A stretch of DNA of 64,000 nucleotides from Rhizobium sp. TH2. Its GTDB lineage: Bacteria > Pseudomonadota > Alphaproteobacteria > Rhizobiales > Rhizobiaceae. The DNA lies in assembly GCF_024707525.1 (NCBI RefSeq), contig NZ_CP062232.1, positions 62,001 through 126,000 on the forward strand, written 5' to 3'. A program made the position numbers and the translations under genes. Shown here piece after piece: positions 41,262 to 49,736 of this stretch (its first letter is position 1; each line of letters opens with the position of its first letter). The notes beneath the pieces were generated by a model. The model was given only the letters and a program-made list of their open reading frames with translations, had not been told where the DNA came from and did no database searches.

Positions 41262-41267
41262 GTTGGG

Positions 41268-41519
41268 CTACGGCTTGCTGTCAAAGCGGTTTGTGAACGC
41301 CACGGAGTCGTATTTTCCGTTGAAGGCGTCGTCGTGATCATAAACGGTCACGGCCATATCGACATTCGCGATAAGCGTGGCGCCCTTGGACCGAGCCGAG
41401 GCGGTGTGGCCGAACGGCGCGGTCAAAGTATCGGGCAGTGGCGTGACCGACTGCATGTCGAAGTCCACGAGCCAGTACCCACTTTCACCAGTCACACCCA
41501 ATACTACGTACTTTGCCAT
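41268..41519 (-). CDS. 83-aa protein immediately before ycaO, candidate RiPP precursor
   Basis: 83 residues with GGAG nine bases before ATG. It has no Cys. The N-terminal half looks strand-forming (KYVVLGVTGESGYWLVDF), the middle has THR/SER-rich stretches, and the tail is polar (SVAFTNRFDSKP). It lies between the SARP-type regulator gene (22 bp) and ycaO (6 bp), so it is co-transcribed. Position makes it a plausible YcaO-TfuA substrate, but a small globular protein is equally possible. No leader motif is recognised. Confidence 0.6.
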   Translation of the reverse strand: MAKYVVLGVTGESGYWLVDFDMQSVTPLPDTLTAPFGHTASARSKGATLIANVDMAVTVYDHDDAFNGKYDSVAFTNRFDSKP

Positions 41520-41541
41520 TGTTCACGTCTCCGTTGTTAGA

Positions 41542-43485
41542 CTACTTGAAACCCGCTCTCTTCAGACCTTCCCGGTAGTGTTCCTTGTGCCAATTGTCCT
41601 TCACCGGCATGATCGAAAGCCACTTGTCTACCTCGAAGTCCGGATAAATCTTCATCGTCTTGCGCATCAGCCTCTTGGCCTTCGAGGCGTCGCCGAGCAT
41701 TCCCCAGCAGGCCGCCGCCAACCGAGTGGCACCCGACTGGTCATCCATCTTGCCGACATACTTGAGCGCCGTCTCGAATTTCCCGAGGCAGTAGTTCGCC
41801 CCGGCCGCGGTCCACCAGTAAACGTCGGGGCAAAGGGGATTGAGGTCGATCGCTTTTTCGATCTTTTCGAGAGCAAGCTCGGGATCCGAGGCATGGACCA
41901 GCGTGTCGGCATAGTCCGCAATGAGGTCAGCGTGGGAAGGAGCACGTTTTTCGGCCTCGTCGAATGCGCCCACGCTCTCGTCGAAATCGGCCCTGTAGAG
42001 GCTTGTGACGCCAAGTTGGTGATAGCCGCTCGCATTGCCCGGATCCGCGTCGATGGCGCGCCGCGCATGCCGTTCCGACGACAACAGCAGCTCGTTGTCC
42101 CCCCGCGCCGTCACCAGCCATTCGAGATGTTCCGTTCGCGCCAGTCCGCTCAAGGCATTGGGGAAATCGGGCGCTGTCTGCAGCGAAGCACGAAACATCT
42201 TGCGCGCGCGTCTGAGATGCATGAGATCAAGCTTGCGCAGATGGAATTGCCCGAGGAGATAGTGCTGATAGGCGTCCGGCGCGGTGATGTTGGCGATCTT
42301 CGCGAACTCGTGCCGCTCGATCTGGTTGGTTACAGCGACGACCAGATTGCGGACGATGTCCCGGTACGAATGGCTGAGGTTGCCTGCGGCAATGTTGAAC
42401 CGCTCTGCCCAGATGAGTTCGTCCTTGCGGACATCCGCAAGCCCTCCGAAGAGCAGCAAATCCTCGCCATCCTGGCGGAGGCTGGTCTCGAAGGCGTAGC
42501 AGACAAGATGGCGCGCGTAAGTCTCGTGACGGGGCTCTGGAACGCGGGCGATTTGGCGCGCGGTGTACGGGGCGACCACGGCGACGGTTCGCGCCTGGCA
42601 GAGCGCGACAGTGACATCTTCGATCAACGCTCCGCCAAGCGCAGCGGCATTGCCTGACAATTCCTGAGGCGGAAGAATAAGTAGACGCGGCAGGACGGTG
42701 TTGCTGTCGAGGCCGGGTTTTTGGACGCTGTCCTCGACTTTGCCTGGGCGTGCAACTGCCGGGGATTGGGGGAAGAGATCGCGCATCAGGTCGACGAGCT
42801 CCGGTTCAGGAGCAACGCCGAACTCGGAGCGTATCCGGTCCTGGTATCGGGCGAAAAGCGCGCGGGCCTGGACGCGCTGCCCCGCGGCAGCATAAGATCC
42901 GAGAAGAACGCGATGGGCCGTCGTATTGAACGGGTCGAGGTTCAATAGGCAGAGACAGGCCTTGCGGACAACATCCGTGTTCGCCGCGCTGCCATCCTCG
43001 TCGGGCGCTGCCGTAATGGCTGCCGCAAGCTGCGATACATGGCGGGACCGCTCGGATACGGCCCAGAGTTCCGCTTTCTGTGAATCCAATGCGATGCCGG
43101 CGAGAAACTCTCCGGTCATGAGGGCGATCATCTTGATTATCGCCGCCATGGGATCGACCGTGACATCCCGGGGAAGCTCGTCCAGATCGCAGATTAAGCC
43201 TTCCGATCGGAGAACGACGTCGGTGTCTTCGAAGCCTAACACTTCGAAACCGTCCGCGTTTTGTCTTGCTCTTATGCGCGCCAGAAGCTGCCTCAGGTTG
43301 CCGAGCAGATTGGACTGATCGGCATCGCCCCAGAGAAACTCGGCGAGTTCCGTGCGGGAAACGCGGCGCGTCCGGGTGGTCGACAGATAGGCGAGGGTGG
43401 TCAGTCCCTTTTCGGAAAAGGTAATCGTCCTGCCGAACTCGTCGGTCAGCCTGGCACCTGAAAACGTCGTGAGCCTCAAGACCAA
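41542..43485 (-). CDS. SARP-type (BTAD) transcriptional regulator with TPR-like C-terminus
   Basis: 647 residues from a TTG preceded by GGGGGCGG. Residues 1-95 are an OmpR-type winged helix (FSEKGLTTLAYLSTTR...SRTELAEFLW...LRQLLARIR), followed by a BTAD domain to about 240 (CLLNLDPFNTTAHRVLLGSYAAAG). Residues 265-420 resemble the alpha/beta region seen in CadC/adenylate-cyclase-type TPR regulators. TPR-like repeats run to the end (ASGYHQLGVTSLYRADFDESVGAFDEA). SARP proteins bind 11-bp-period direct repeats overlapping -35, exactly the element found at six promoters here. It is co-transcribed with an XRE regulator upstream and ycaO-tfuA downstream. It is the likely master activator. Confidence 0.85.
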   Translation of the reverse strand: MVLRLTTFSGARLTDEFGRTITFSEKGLTTLAYLSTTRTRRVSRTELAEFLWGDADQSNLLGNLRQLLARIRARQNADGFEVLGFEDTDVVLRSEGLICDLDELPRDVTVDPMAAIIKMIALMTGEFLAGIALDSQKAELWAVSERSRHVSQLAAAITAAPDEDGSAANTDVVRKACLCLLNLDPFNTTAHRVLLGSYAAAGQRVQARALFARYQDRIRSEFGVAPEPELVDLMRDLFPQSPAVARPGKVEDSVQKPGLDSNTVLPRLLILPPQELSGNAAALGGALIEDVTVALCQARTVAVVAPYTARQIARVPEPRHETYARHLVCYAFETSLRQDGEDLLLFGGLADVRKDELIWAERFNIAAGNLSHSYRDIVRNLVVAVTNQIERHEFAKIANITAPDAYQHYLLGQFHLRKLDLMHLRRARKMFRASLQTAPDFPNALSGLARTEHLEWLVTARGDNELLLSSERHARRAIDADPGNASGYHQLGVTSLYRADFDESVGAFDEAEKRAPSHADLIADYADTLVHASDPELALEKIEKAIDLNPLCPDVYWWTAAGANYCLGKFETALKYVGKMDDQSGATRLAAACWGMLGDASKAKRLMRKTMKIYPDFEVDKWLSIMPVKDNWHKEHYREGLKRAGFK

Positions 43486-43506
43486 TGCACCGCCCCCGGG
43501 GAATAG

Positions 43507-43965
43507 TCAGTTAACGCTCGGTCGCTCGCCCTCGTCGGCGTCATCGTCGGCGAACGAGGATGCTAGTCCTTCGGCGTTGCCCAACGCCTTGGTGAGCGCG
43601 ACAACTGACCGACGAATCTTCGTGTCCTTGATCTTGAGGAACGCGTGGTTGAGCAGTACACCTTCTTTCGTCGCGAGGAAGTTGGAAATAGCCCGCTCAT
43701 CCGACGGACCTTCGATGCCGTCGAGTGAAACTCCACCGTGCTCCTGCTGGAAAAAGAAGCTGATGGGAACCGCGAGGGTCGTCGCTATCGCCTGCAGGCG
43801 CGAGGCACCAACCCTGTTCGTTCCCTTCTCATATTTCTGGACCTGTTGGAATGTAACGCCCAGATTGCCGGCCAGCCGCTCCTGGGACATTCCGATCATG
43901 TTTCGGCGTATCCGGATACGAGATCCAACAAAAACATCGGTCGGATTGGGTGATTTCAAAGACAT
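43507..43965 (-). CDS. XRE-family transcriptional regulator
   Basis: 152 residues from ATG at 43965 (GAGGGGG upstream); a longer frame starts at 44001. The HTH_3 domain lies at about 8-65 (GMSQERLAGNLGVTFQQVQKYEKG...RLQAIATTLAVPISFFF). This is the rhizobial XRE pattern with a C-terminal extension rich in acidic residues. It precedes the SARP-type gene by 21 bp, so both are in one operon and may control each other. No GTAAC direct repeat is seen before it, so the operon head seems to be outside the SARP-type element set. Confidence 0.85.
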   Translation of the reverse strand: MSLKSPNPTDVFVGSRIRIRRNMIGMSQERLAGNLGVTFQQVQKYEKGTNRVGASRLQAIATTLAVPISFFFQQEHGGVSLDGIEGPSDERAISNFLATKEGVLLNHAFLKIKDTKIRRSVVALTKALGNAEGLASSFADDDADEGERPSVN

Positions 43966-44186
43966 ACCGAGTCCCCCTCGCGTTCGCGACCTGAGCCGCA
44001 ATCATCCCTTGAAGTCATCCAGCCTACAACTTATCGCCGTTATTTCAACCACTATTTAGTTCTTAGTAACGATTAACTCCGATCGAGGTTGGATTGAACA
44101 TCGGCAAGATGCTTCCGCTCTTTATCTTCCTTTCCACATAGCAACCAGCACTCGATTGGGTTGAACAAAAAAGTACGAGGCTTATG

Positions 44187-44600
44187 TCAGCGCGCGAATA
44201 TGCTTTCGAAATCACGGAAGCCTTTTACTTCGATCGGATTGCCGCTGGGGTCGAAGAAGAACATAGTGCGCTGCTCGCTTGGTTCGCCGGCAAAGCGAAC
44301 CATCGGCGGTATGTCGAACTTGATTTCAGCGGCCTCCAGGCGGTCCGCCAGTACAAACCAATCATCGAGTGGGAGCACCACGCCGAGATGCGGCATCATC
44401 ACCATATGATCGCCCACCTTGCCCGTTCGGGTAACGGCGAACGGCGTGCCGAGATGCAAGGAAATCTGATGCCCAAAAAAATCGAAATCCACCCACGAGT
44501 CGGTGCTGCGGCCTTCGCGGCAGCCGAGAACATCACCGTAGAAGCGCCTCGACGTGTCCAGGTCGGTCACGTGATAGGCGAGATGGAAGGCAGAGCGCAT
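44187..44600 (-). CDS. VOC-superfamily (glyoxalase/dioxygenase-like) protein
   Basis: 137 residues made of paired beta-alpha-beta-beta-beta modules: FHLAYHVTDLDTSRRFYGDVLGC at the start and RTMFFFDPSGNPIEVKGF at the end. Potential metal ligands are His in LAYHVTD and Glu in NPIEVKGF. The family includes glyoxalases, extradiol dioxygenases and antibiotic-binding proteins, and no specific reaction can be chosen. It stands alone, about 220 bp upstream of the XRE gene on the same strand, and may not belong to that unit. Confidence 0.85.
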   Translation of the reverse strand: MRSAFHLAYHVTDLDTSRRFYGDVLGCREGRSTDSWVDFDFFGHQISLHLGTPFAVTRTGKVGDHMVMMPHLGVVLPLDDWFVLADRLEAAEIKFDIPPMVRFAGEPSEQRTMFFFDPSGNPIEVKGFRDFESIFAR

Positions 44601-45262
44601 ATGGAGTTTCCTTGTTGAGGATGATTAGCGAACGCATCCTGCATAGCAGAACAAGAGCCATTGTTTATAATGGCGGACAGGATCTCGACGCAGTGCAGGG
44701 GATTACATCGAAAAATGCCGACCCGTGATCAGGAGACCCACGGGTAATTCACGGTCCCTGCTCGTGATCGGAGTACTGGCCCCAAGCTATGGGCTCATTG
44801 ACCGGGCCGAGGCTCTTCGTTCCTTGCGGAGAGTTCAGTACCCTGGCCGTCGTCTATAAGTTCGTGATCGTTTGCGACTGTTCGTTGATGTCATGTCGCC
44901 GCTCGGCAATTAAGACTGCGGCTTCCGGCCTCCTGAACGTCCATTGAGGCCATGCCCCAATGTGGCGTTTTACAGAACCCGAGCTTCAGGGGCATACTTG
45001 GAAAACTGGATACGGCATCAATCGTTGCAGGCAGGGCGTCCTGGGCAACTGCGCTATTTGGTATGGTCTGCGGTTTGGTTCCCATCACGGTGAGAGAGCT
45101 GTTGCGCCGAAAAATCACAGACCCCACCGCAGGCACTGTTAGATTGACGACGCGTTTGCGATCGGCTTTCGGGGTATCGGGATGAATGACCGATGTCGCC
45201 GGTTTCCGTGGAATAGAGGCATGGTGTGATCGAGCCCGGATTGTGGAGATCGTGCTGAAACT
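44601..45262. other. Long non-coding stretch, no gene recognised
   Basis: Several short frames exist (for example 44952-45185 plus, 44891-45136 minus), but they overlap, lack ribosome sites and resemble no family I know. The stretch separates the VOC gene from the HipA-type gene and looks like a decayed junction. Confidence 0.45.
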
Positions 45263-45362
45263 GTAACTATCGCGTATCTGGAATGCGTGAAAGTTGCATG
45301 GACATTGTAGTCTGAGGAAGAATACCGTAACTATCGCGTATCTGAAATGCGCGAAAGTTACA
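45263..45362 (+). repeat. Two 36-bp direct repeats before the HipA-type gene, probable operators
   Basis: 45263-45298 and 45327-45362 differ at three positions. Each begins GTAACTATCGCGTATCTG. In the second copy the ends form an imperfect dyad, GTAACTATCGCG against CGCGAAAGTTAC (one mismatch in 12). The second copy ends three bases before ATG at 45366. They are likely autoregulatory sites for the N-terminal winged-helix domain of the gene product. Confidence 0.75.
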
Positions 45363-45365
45363 AAT

Positions 45366-47207
45366 ATGCCGCTCTATCTCGTCGGCGAAAATATCGACAA
45401 AACCCGCGGTTTCCGCCAAGCCGAGGCTGGCAAGCTCGTCCAGTTGATGCGCGGCATCTATGTCGACGCCGACGACGATATGGACCTAACGGTGCGGACC
45501 CACGCGGTACGCATCGCCAAATACCTTTATCCAAACGCGTACCTTTCGGCCGCCAGCGCCGTACTGCTCGGTCCGATGCGTGATGGCCGCCTGTTTCTGA
45601 CCGGCCGCCGCGTGCAACGACAGCGTATCAGGACGCTCGAAATCATCCAAAATAAAGCGCCGGACCACCCCTCCGTTGCGCAGGCGGTGGTCGGCGACGA
45701 CATGGGTGAACTGCGCGTGGACGTGTCTTCACTGCGCCAGCGTTTTCTGGAAGCCTTTCGCATCCGTAGCGAACATGCGGCCTCGTTCGACGAAACGATG
45801 AAAGAGGGGATCGCCGCGCGCCTGATCGAAGAGTACGGCAGCCCGGACGCCGCCGCCGACGCTGTTTTCAAGCTCGCTCGAGACAATGATTGGCTTGATG
45901 AAGGGCGCGCAGCCGAACGTTTCCTCAAACAGACACCGACCGCAGTGGTCGCCGTCACAAACCAAGCCGCGCTCGACCTGATCGTGGCTTGGCACGGGGT
46001 ACCGATCGGCAACTTGGTGCACGATGGCTTCGAATGGCGATGGCAGGCGGCCAATCTGGATGGTCCGCCACTCGTGCGCCAGACCACGCCTGGCAGGCTG
46101 CCGCCCTTCATTGAATCTCTTCTCCCGGAAGGCTGGCTGAACCGCGTCCTGAATAGTCCGGACGAGCGGGTAGAGCTGCGCACGGGCAAGCGGTACATGT
46201 CGAACATCACGATCGTGGAACGGGCGGCCGAGCTGGCAGCCATGCCGGCTGATGTCCTACTGACGCGACTGACTAGCTTTACGACGGATCATATGTTCAC
46301 GGGGACCTACGCCGGTCCCGGCCGCGGCGACATCCATGATACGTTCGAACAGAATCTGGCACGGATGTTCGCGACAGGCGCGACACCGCGCCTGTCGGGC
46401 GTCCAGATCAAGGCGCCGATGTTCCTCGATGCCGACGGCATCCTGATGCCGAGCACGGACAAGCCGTTCACGCATATTCTGAAGCCTGCCGGCACGTCCG
46501 GATTCGAGGCGCTACCGGCGATCGAATGGCAATCGATGGAGCTTGGCAGCGCGGCTGGATTCACCGTCCCGGCGATTGCGCTCGTTGCCATGCCGGATGG
46601 TATGCCGGCAGCCCTTGTTGTCGAGCGGTTCGACATCCGCACCCGCCTTGATGACATGCGCTGTCTGGCGCTCGAAGACATGACTTCGGTCTTGGGAGTG
46701 CGGGCGGAAGACAAATACACAGGCACGATGGAACGGATCGCGGCCGCGCTGCGCCCTCTTTCGACCGACGCGGATGCGGACCTGCTGCTGCTCTTGCGGC
46801 GGGCACTGTTCGCCTGGCTGATCGCAGATGGTGACATGCACCTGAAGAACATGGCGGTGCTGAAGATCGCAGAGCCAGCGAGGGGAGATTTCAGCTCGGT
46901 TCGCATGGCGCCGCTCTACGATGCCGTAACGACACGGGTGTTTCCAAACCTGCAGCATGACCGCATGGCCCTCAAAATCACCGGTAAGGACGAACGGCTG
47001 AAGCGAGCCGATTTCAAGCGTTTCGCTGCGACGGCGGGTATCCCGGCGGCGGCGGCTGATACGGCCATGGATGAACTCGTCGCAGCACTTGCGCGCGGGC
47101 TGGAACAGCTTGCGCTGCCGTCGTCGTTGACAGATGGATCAGTCGGTGCTGAACGAGCAGCGCTGATGCGGGAGCTTGTCCGCGAACGCCTTCACACATT
47201 CGAATAA
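45366..47207 (+). CDS. HipA-type kinase fused to an AbiEi-like winged-helix domain
   Basis: 613 residues from ATG at 45366; the frame extends to 45294 across the repeat. Residues 1-200 look like an AbiEi-type antitoxin N-terminus (ETIDK-like helix, LVQLMRGIYVDADDD, YPNAYLSAASAVLLGP). The rest is HipA: GRLPPFIESLLPEGW, LSGVQIKAPM, THILKPAG (ATP-contacting Lys), IADGDMHLKN (catalytic Asp and Asn) and MAPLYDAVTT. HipA kinases phosphorylate aminoacyl-tRNA synthetases in known toxin systems. Here regulator and kinase are one chain, with operators just upstream. The target is unknown. Confidence 0.85.
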   Translation: MPLYLVGENIDKTRGFRQAEAGKLVQLMRGIYVDADDDMDLTVRTHAVRIAKYLYPNAYLSAASAVLLGPMRDGRLFLTGRRVQRQRIRTLEIIQNKAPDHPSVAQAVVGDDMGELRVDVSSLRQRFLEAFRIRSEHAASFDETMKEGIAARLIEEYGSPDAAADAVFKLARDNDWLDEGRAAERFLKQTPTAVVAVTNQAALDLIVAWHGVPIGNLVHDGFEWRWQAANLDGPPLVRQTTPGRLPPFIESLLPEGWLNRVLNSPDERVELRTGKRYMSNITIVERAAELAAMPADVLLTRLTSFTTDHMFTGTYAGPGRGDIHDTFEQNLARMFATGATPRLSGVQIKAPMFLDADGILMPSTDKPFTHILKPAGTSGFEALPAIEWQSMELGSAAGFTVPAIALVAMPDGMPAALVVERFDIRTRLDDMRCLALEDMTSVLGVRAEDKYTGTMERIAAALRPLSTDADADLLLLLRRALFAWLIADGDMHLKNMAVLKIAEPARGDFSSVRMAPLYDAVTTRVFPNLQHDRMALKITGKDERLKRADFKRFAATAGIPAAAADTAMDELVAALARGLEQLALPSSLTDGSVGAERAALMRELVRERLHTFE

Positions 47208-47859
47208 CCTCGAGCAATTGAGATTCCGCTAGCAAACCGAGATGATGCTTGGGTCCCTCTGCTGGATGAACGACAAGTACAGTCGTGCACGTTGGTTTTC
47301 ATAATGCTCACCGACGCAAGCCATTCCAACCCGCCTTCAGCACTTATCAGATATTTGAAAAGCGACATTATTACATGTAAACAGCGCGTTGGCATCATCA
47401 AGATAGGGATCTGGGTTCGATTCCCATAAAGACCTCGAAATCGTAGCGCTGAACGCGGAAATAATTTCCGCTTTGGCGCGGGTTTAAATATCCCATGGAT
47501 CGCGGAGACCTGCAGTTCGATTCCGCTCAAGGCGCTCATAAATACTCGTAGTGCGACCATTGGGAGTAGACCTTCCTGACCCAGGCCACCAACGAGGATT
47601 TCAAGGTCGGCGAGCAAACGCCCGTGCCATGTCTTGCGTACCCTGATGTGCAGGGAGATCAGCGCCACTCGTGCATCAGCGACCACCGGTTCGGCAAGCG
47701 CCATTTCCTTTTGCGCCGTCGATTCTCCGCGAGTTGACCGTTCGCTTTACCGACATGGAAAGCGATTTTTTGGAAGAGGATTCAGCCTGTTAGACGCCGA
47801 AATTTGCGACGAGCCGAAGAAAAATGGCTGAGCCGGCATAGGAGGGCTCCGGCCCGCGC
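47208..47859. other. Non-coding stretch, no gene recognised
   Basis: A 170-codon minus-strand frame (47192-47704) overlaps the end of the HipA-type gene and has mixed composition; I do not accept it. TGGGTTCGATTCCCA at 47412-47426 looks like a tRNA T-arm but no cloverleaf surrounds it. Confidence 0.45.
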
Positions 47860-49170
47860 TCAGATCAAGAACACGCTGAAAACAGGGAAGGTCGTCAACA
47901 GCACGATGCGCAGCAGATCCGCGCCGACGAACCAGACGATGGCGCGATAGGTCTCGCGGATCGGCACTTCCTTCGCCATGGCGGCGATGATGAAGAGGTT
48001 AAGCCCCACAGGCGGTGTGATCAACCCGATCTCGGCGACCATCAGCACCAGGATGCCGAACCAGATCGCGAAATGTTCGGGCGAGAGACCGAAATCCATT
48101 GCAGTGACGATCGGAAAAAAGATCGGCACGGTGAGGACGATCATGGACAGCGAATCCATGACGCAGCCGAAGATGATGTAGAGGATCAGGATGATGATCA
48201 TCACTGTCATCGGCGTGAAGCCCTGGGCGGTGACCCATTCGGCACCGACCTGCGGCAGCCGAGAGAAGGCGAGGAAGGAGTTGAACACCGTAGCGCCGAG
48301 CACGATGAAGAAGATCATGCCGGTCGAGACTGCGGTCTCCTTGAGGCATTGGAACAGCGCACCCTTGCCGAGCCCTCCGCGCAGCCATGCGATGAGGCCG
48401 GTGCCGACGGCGCCGACGGCCGCGGCCTGGGTCGGCGTGAACCAGCCGAGATAAATACCGCCAACGACCAGGAAGAAGATCACCAGGACCGGCCAGACCG
48501 CGATCAATGGCGGGACGCGATCGGCCCAGGGCAGCCGCGCGACGGTACCGGCAGAACCGGGATTGAGGCGAACGTAAATGGCAATGACAGTGAGATAGGA
48601 AAGCGCCGCGATGATGCCAGGCACGAAGGCCGCCAGGAAGAGCTTGGCGATGTTCTGCTCAGTCAGGATCGCATAGAGCACCAGCACGACGGAAGGCGGA
48701 ATGAGTATGCCAAGCGTGCCTCCGGCCGCCAGCGTCGCCGTCGCAAGGCCGCCGGCGTAGCCGTTACGGCGGAGCTCAGGCAGCGCCACCTGCGCCATCG
48801 TCGCCGCCGTGGCGAGCGAGGAGCCACAGATCGACCCGAAGCCGGCGCAGGCGCCGACGGCGGCCATGGCAACTCCGCCCTTGCGATGGCCCAGGAAGGC
48901 CGAAGCTGCGTTGAACAGCGCCTGGCTCAACCCGCCGCGGGCAGCGAACTGGCCCATCAGCAGAAAGAGAGGAATGATCGACAGCGAATAGTTCGCGTTG
49001 GTGTTCCAGGGCACCGCCTTCAACTGGTTGAAGATGATCATCCATTTGCCGGTCACCAGCCAGGTGCCGATGATGCCGGTGCCGAGCATGGCGGCTGCGA
49101 TCGGGATCCGCAGGAAGATCAGGAAAATGAGGACTGGAAAGGACCAAAGGCCGATTTCGATATTGCTCAT
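47860..49170 (-). CDS. dctM: TRAP transporter large membrane subunit (DctM)
   Basis: 436 residues from ATG at 49170, overlapping the small-subunit stop by four bases (ATGA); a longer frame to 49371 is rejected. Ten to twelve hydrophobic helices are visible. Family motifs include FLLMGQFAARGGLSQALF, GFGSICGSSLATAATMAQVALPEL and GTLGILIPPSVVLVLYAI. It carries out sodium- or proton-coupled import of the ligand held by the periplasmic DctP subunit. All three components are present in order P-Q-M. Confidence 0.93.
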   Translation of the reverse strand: MSNIEIGLWSFPVLIFLIFLRIPIAAAMLGTGIIGTWLVTGKWMIIFNQLKAVPWNTNANYSLSIIPLFLLMGQFAARGGLSQALFNAASAFLGHRKGGVAMAAVGACAGFGSICGSSLATAATMAQVALPELRRNGYAGGLATATLAAGGTLGILIPPSVVLVLYAILTEQNIAKLFLAAFVPGIIAALSYLTVIAIYVRLNPGSAGTVARLPWADRVPPLIAVWPVLVIFFLVVGGIYLGWFTPTQAAAVGAVGTGLIAWLRGGLGKGALFQCLKETAVSTGMIFFIVLGATVFNSFLAFSRLPQVGAEWVTAQGFTPMTVMIIILILYIIFGCVMDSLSMIVLTVPIFFPIVTAMDFGLSPEHFAIWFGILVLMVAEIGLITPPVGLNLFIIAAMAKEVPIRETYRAIVWFVGADLLRIVLLTTFPVFSVFLI

Positions 49171-49703
49171 CCGTGGCCCCCGAGCGGCAATTCGACGTCG
49201 ATACCACGCCTGATATCGTGGATGTCGGCATAGACCGTCCACGCGCTGACCACGAGATTGATGACGAGCAGGACCATGGCCGCGGCAAAACCCCACCAGA
49301 TTGGAATGAAGAGGATCGGCGTGAACTCGCCATTGCGGAATTTGTCGAGCGTGCCGATCCAGTGCCGCCATGTCAGAAGAGCGAAGAGCACGGTGATAAT
49401 GATGTCGCCGACCAGTTGGGTCCAGTTGATTGCCTTGTGCCCCAGCATGCCGATGAAAAGATCGACACCGACATGGCCCTTATGAAGCTGGCAGTAGGGC
49501 AGGAAGGCGAAAACCGCCAGGCCGCACAGGATCTCGACCACCTCGATCTCGCCCGGCAGCGGTTTGTAGGTCAGGCTGCCGGCGATGGAGATGCCCGTGA
49601 GCACAGAGGCCGCCGCGAGGCAGAGGCCTCCGACGATGGCGACCCATTCGGCAAGCCTGTATATGGTCCGTCCGGCAGTGCCGGAGGAAGCAGTGTTTTG
49701 CAT
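49167..49703 (-). CDS. dctQ: TRAP transporter small membrane subunit (DctQ)
   Basis: 178 residues with four hydrophobic helices. EVVEILCGLAVFAFLPYCQLHKGHVGVDLF is the usual second/third helix region of DctQ (core shown by LPYCQLHKGHV). It forms a complex with DctM. It lies 33 bp after dctP and overlaps dctM. Confidence 0.9.
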   Translation of the reverse strand: MQNTASSGTAGRTIYRLAEWVAIVGGLCLAAASVLTGISIAGSLTYKPLPGEIEVVEILCGLAVFAFLPYCQLHKGHVGVDLFIGMLGHKAINWTQLVGDIIITVLFALLTWRHWIGTLDKFRNGEFTPILFIPIWWGFAAAMVLLVINLVVSAWTVYADIHDIRRGIDVELPLGGHG

Positions 49704-49736
49704 CGCGCCCTCTCCGGGATCGCCTGGCGTTTCGCG

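Noticed and set aside
44891..45185. Overlapping short frames on both strands, considered as a transposase remnant
   Set aside because: No recognisable transposase motif or terminal repeats; evidence too weak.
45263..45290. A further GTAAC-N6-GTATC pair with 11-bp period inside the HipA-type repeats, considered as a seventh SARP-type site
   Set aside because: The second half-site differs, the position 11 bases later is not -10-like, and the 36-bp repeat plus dyad explains the sequence better.
47412..47426. TGGGTTCGATTCCCA, a tRNA T-arm look-alike, considered as a tRNA gene or attachment site
   Set aside because: No acceptor, D- or anticodon stems can be folded around it; at most a fragment.
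47192..47704. 170-codon minus-strand frame, considered as a gene
   Set aside because: It overlaps the HipA-type 3' end, lacks a ribosome site and has composition unlike neighbouring genes.
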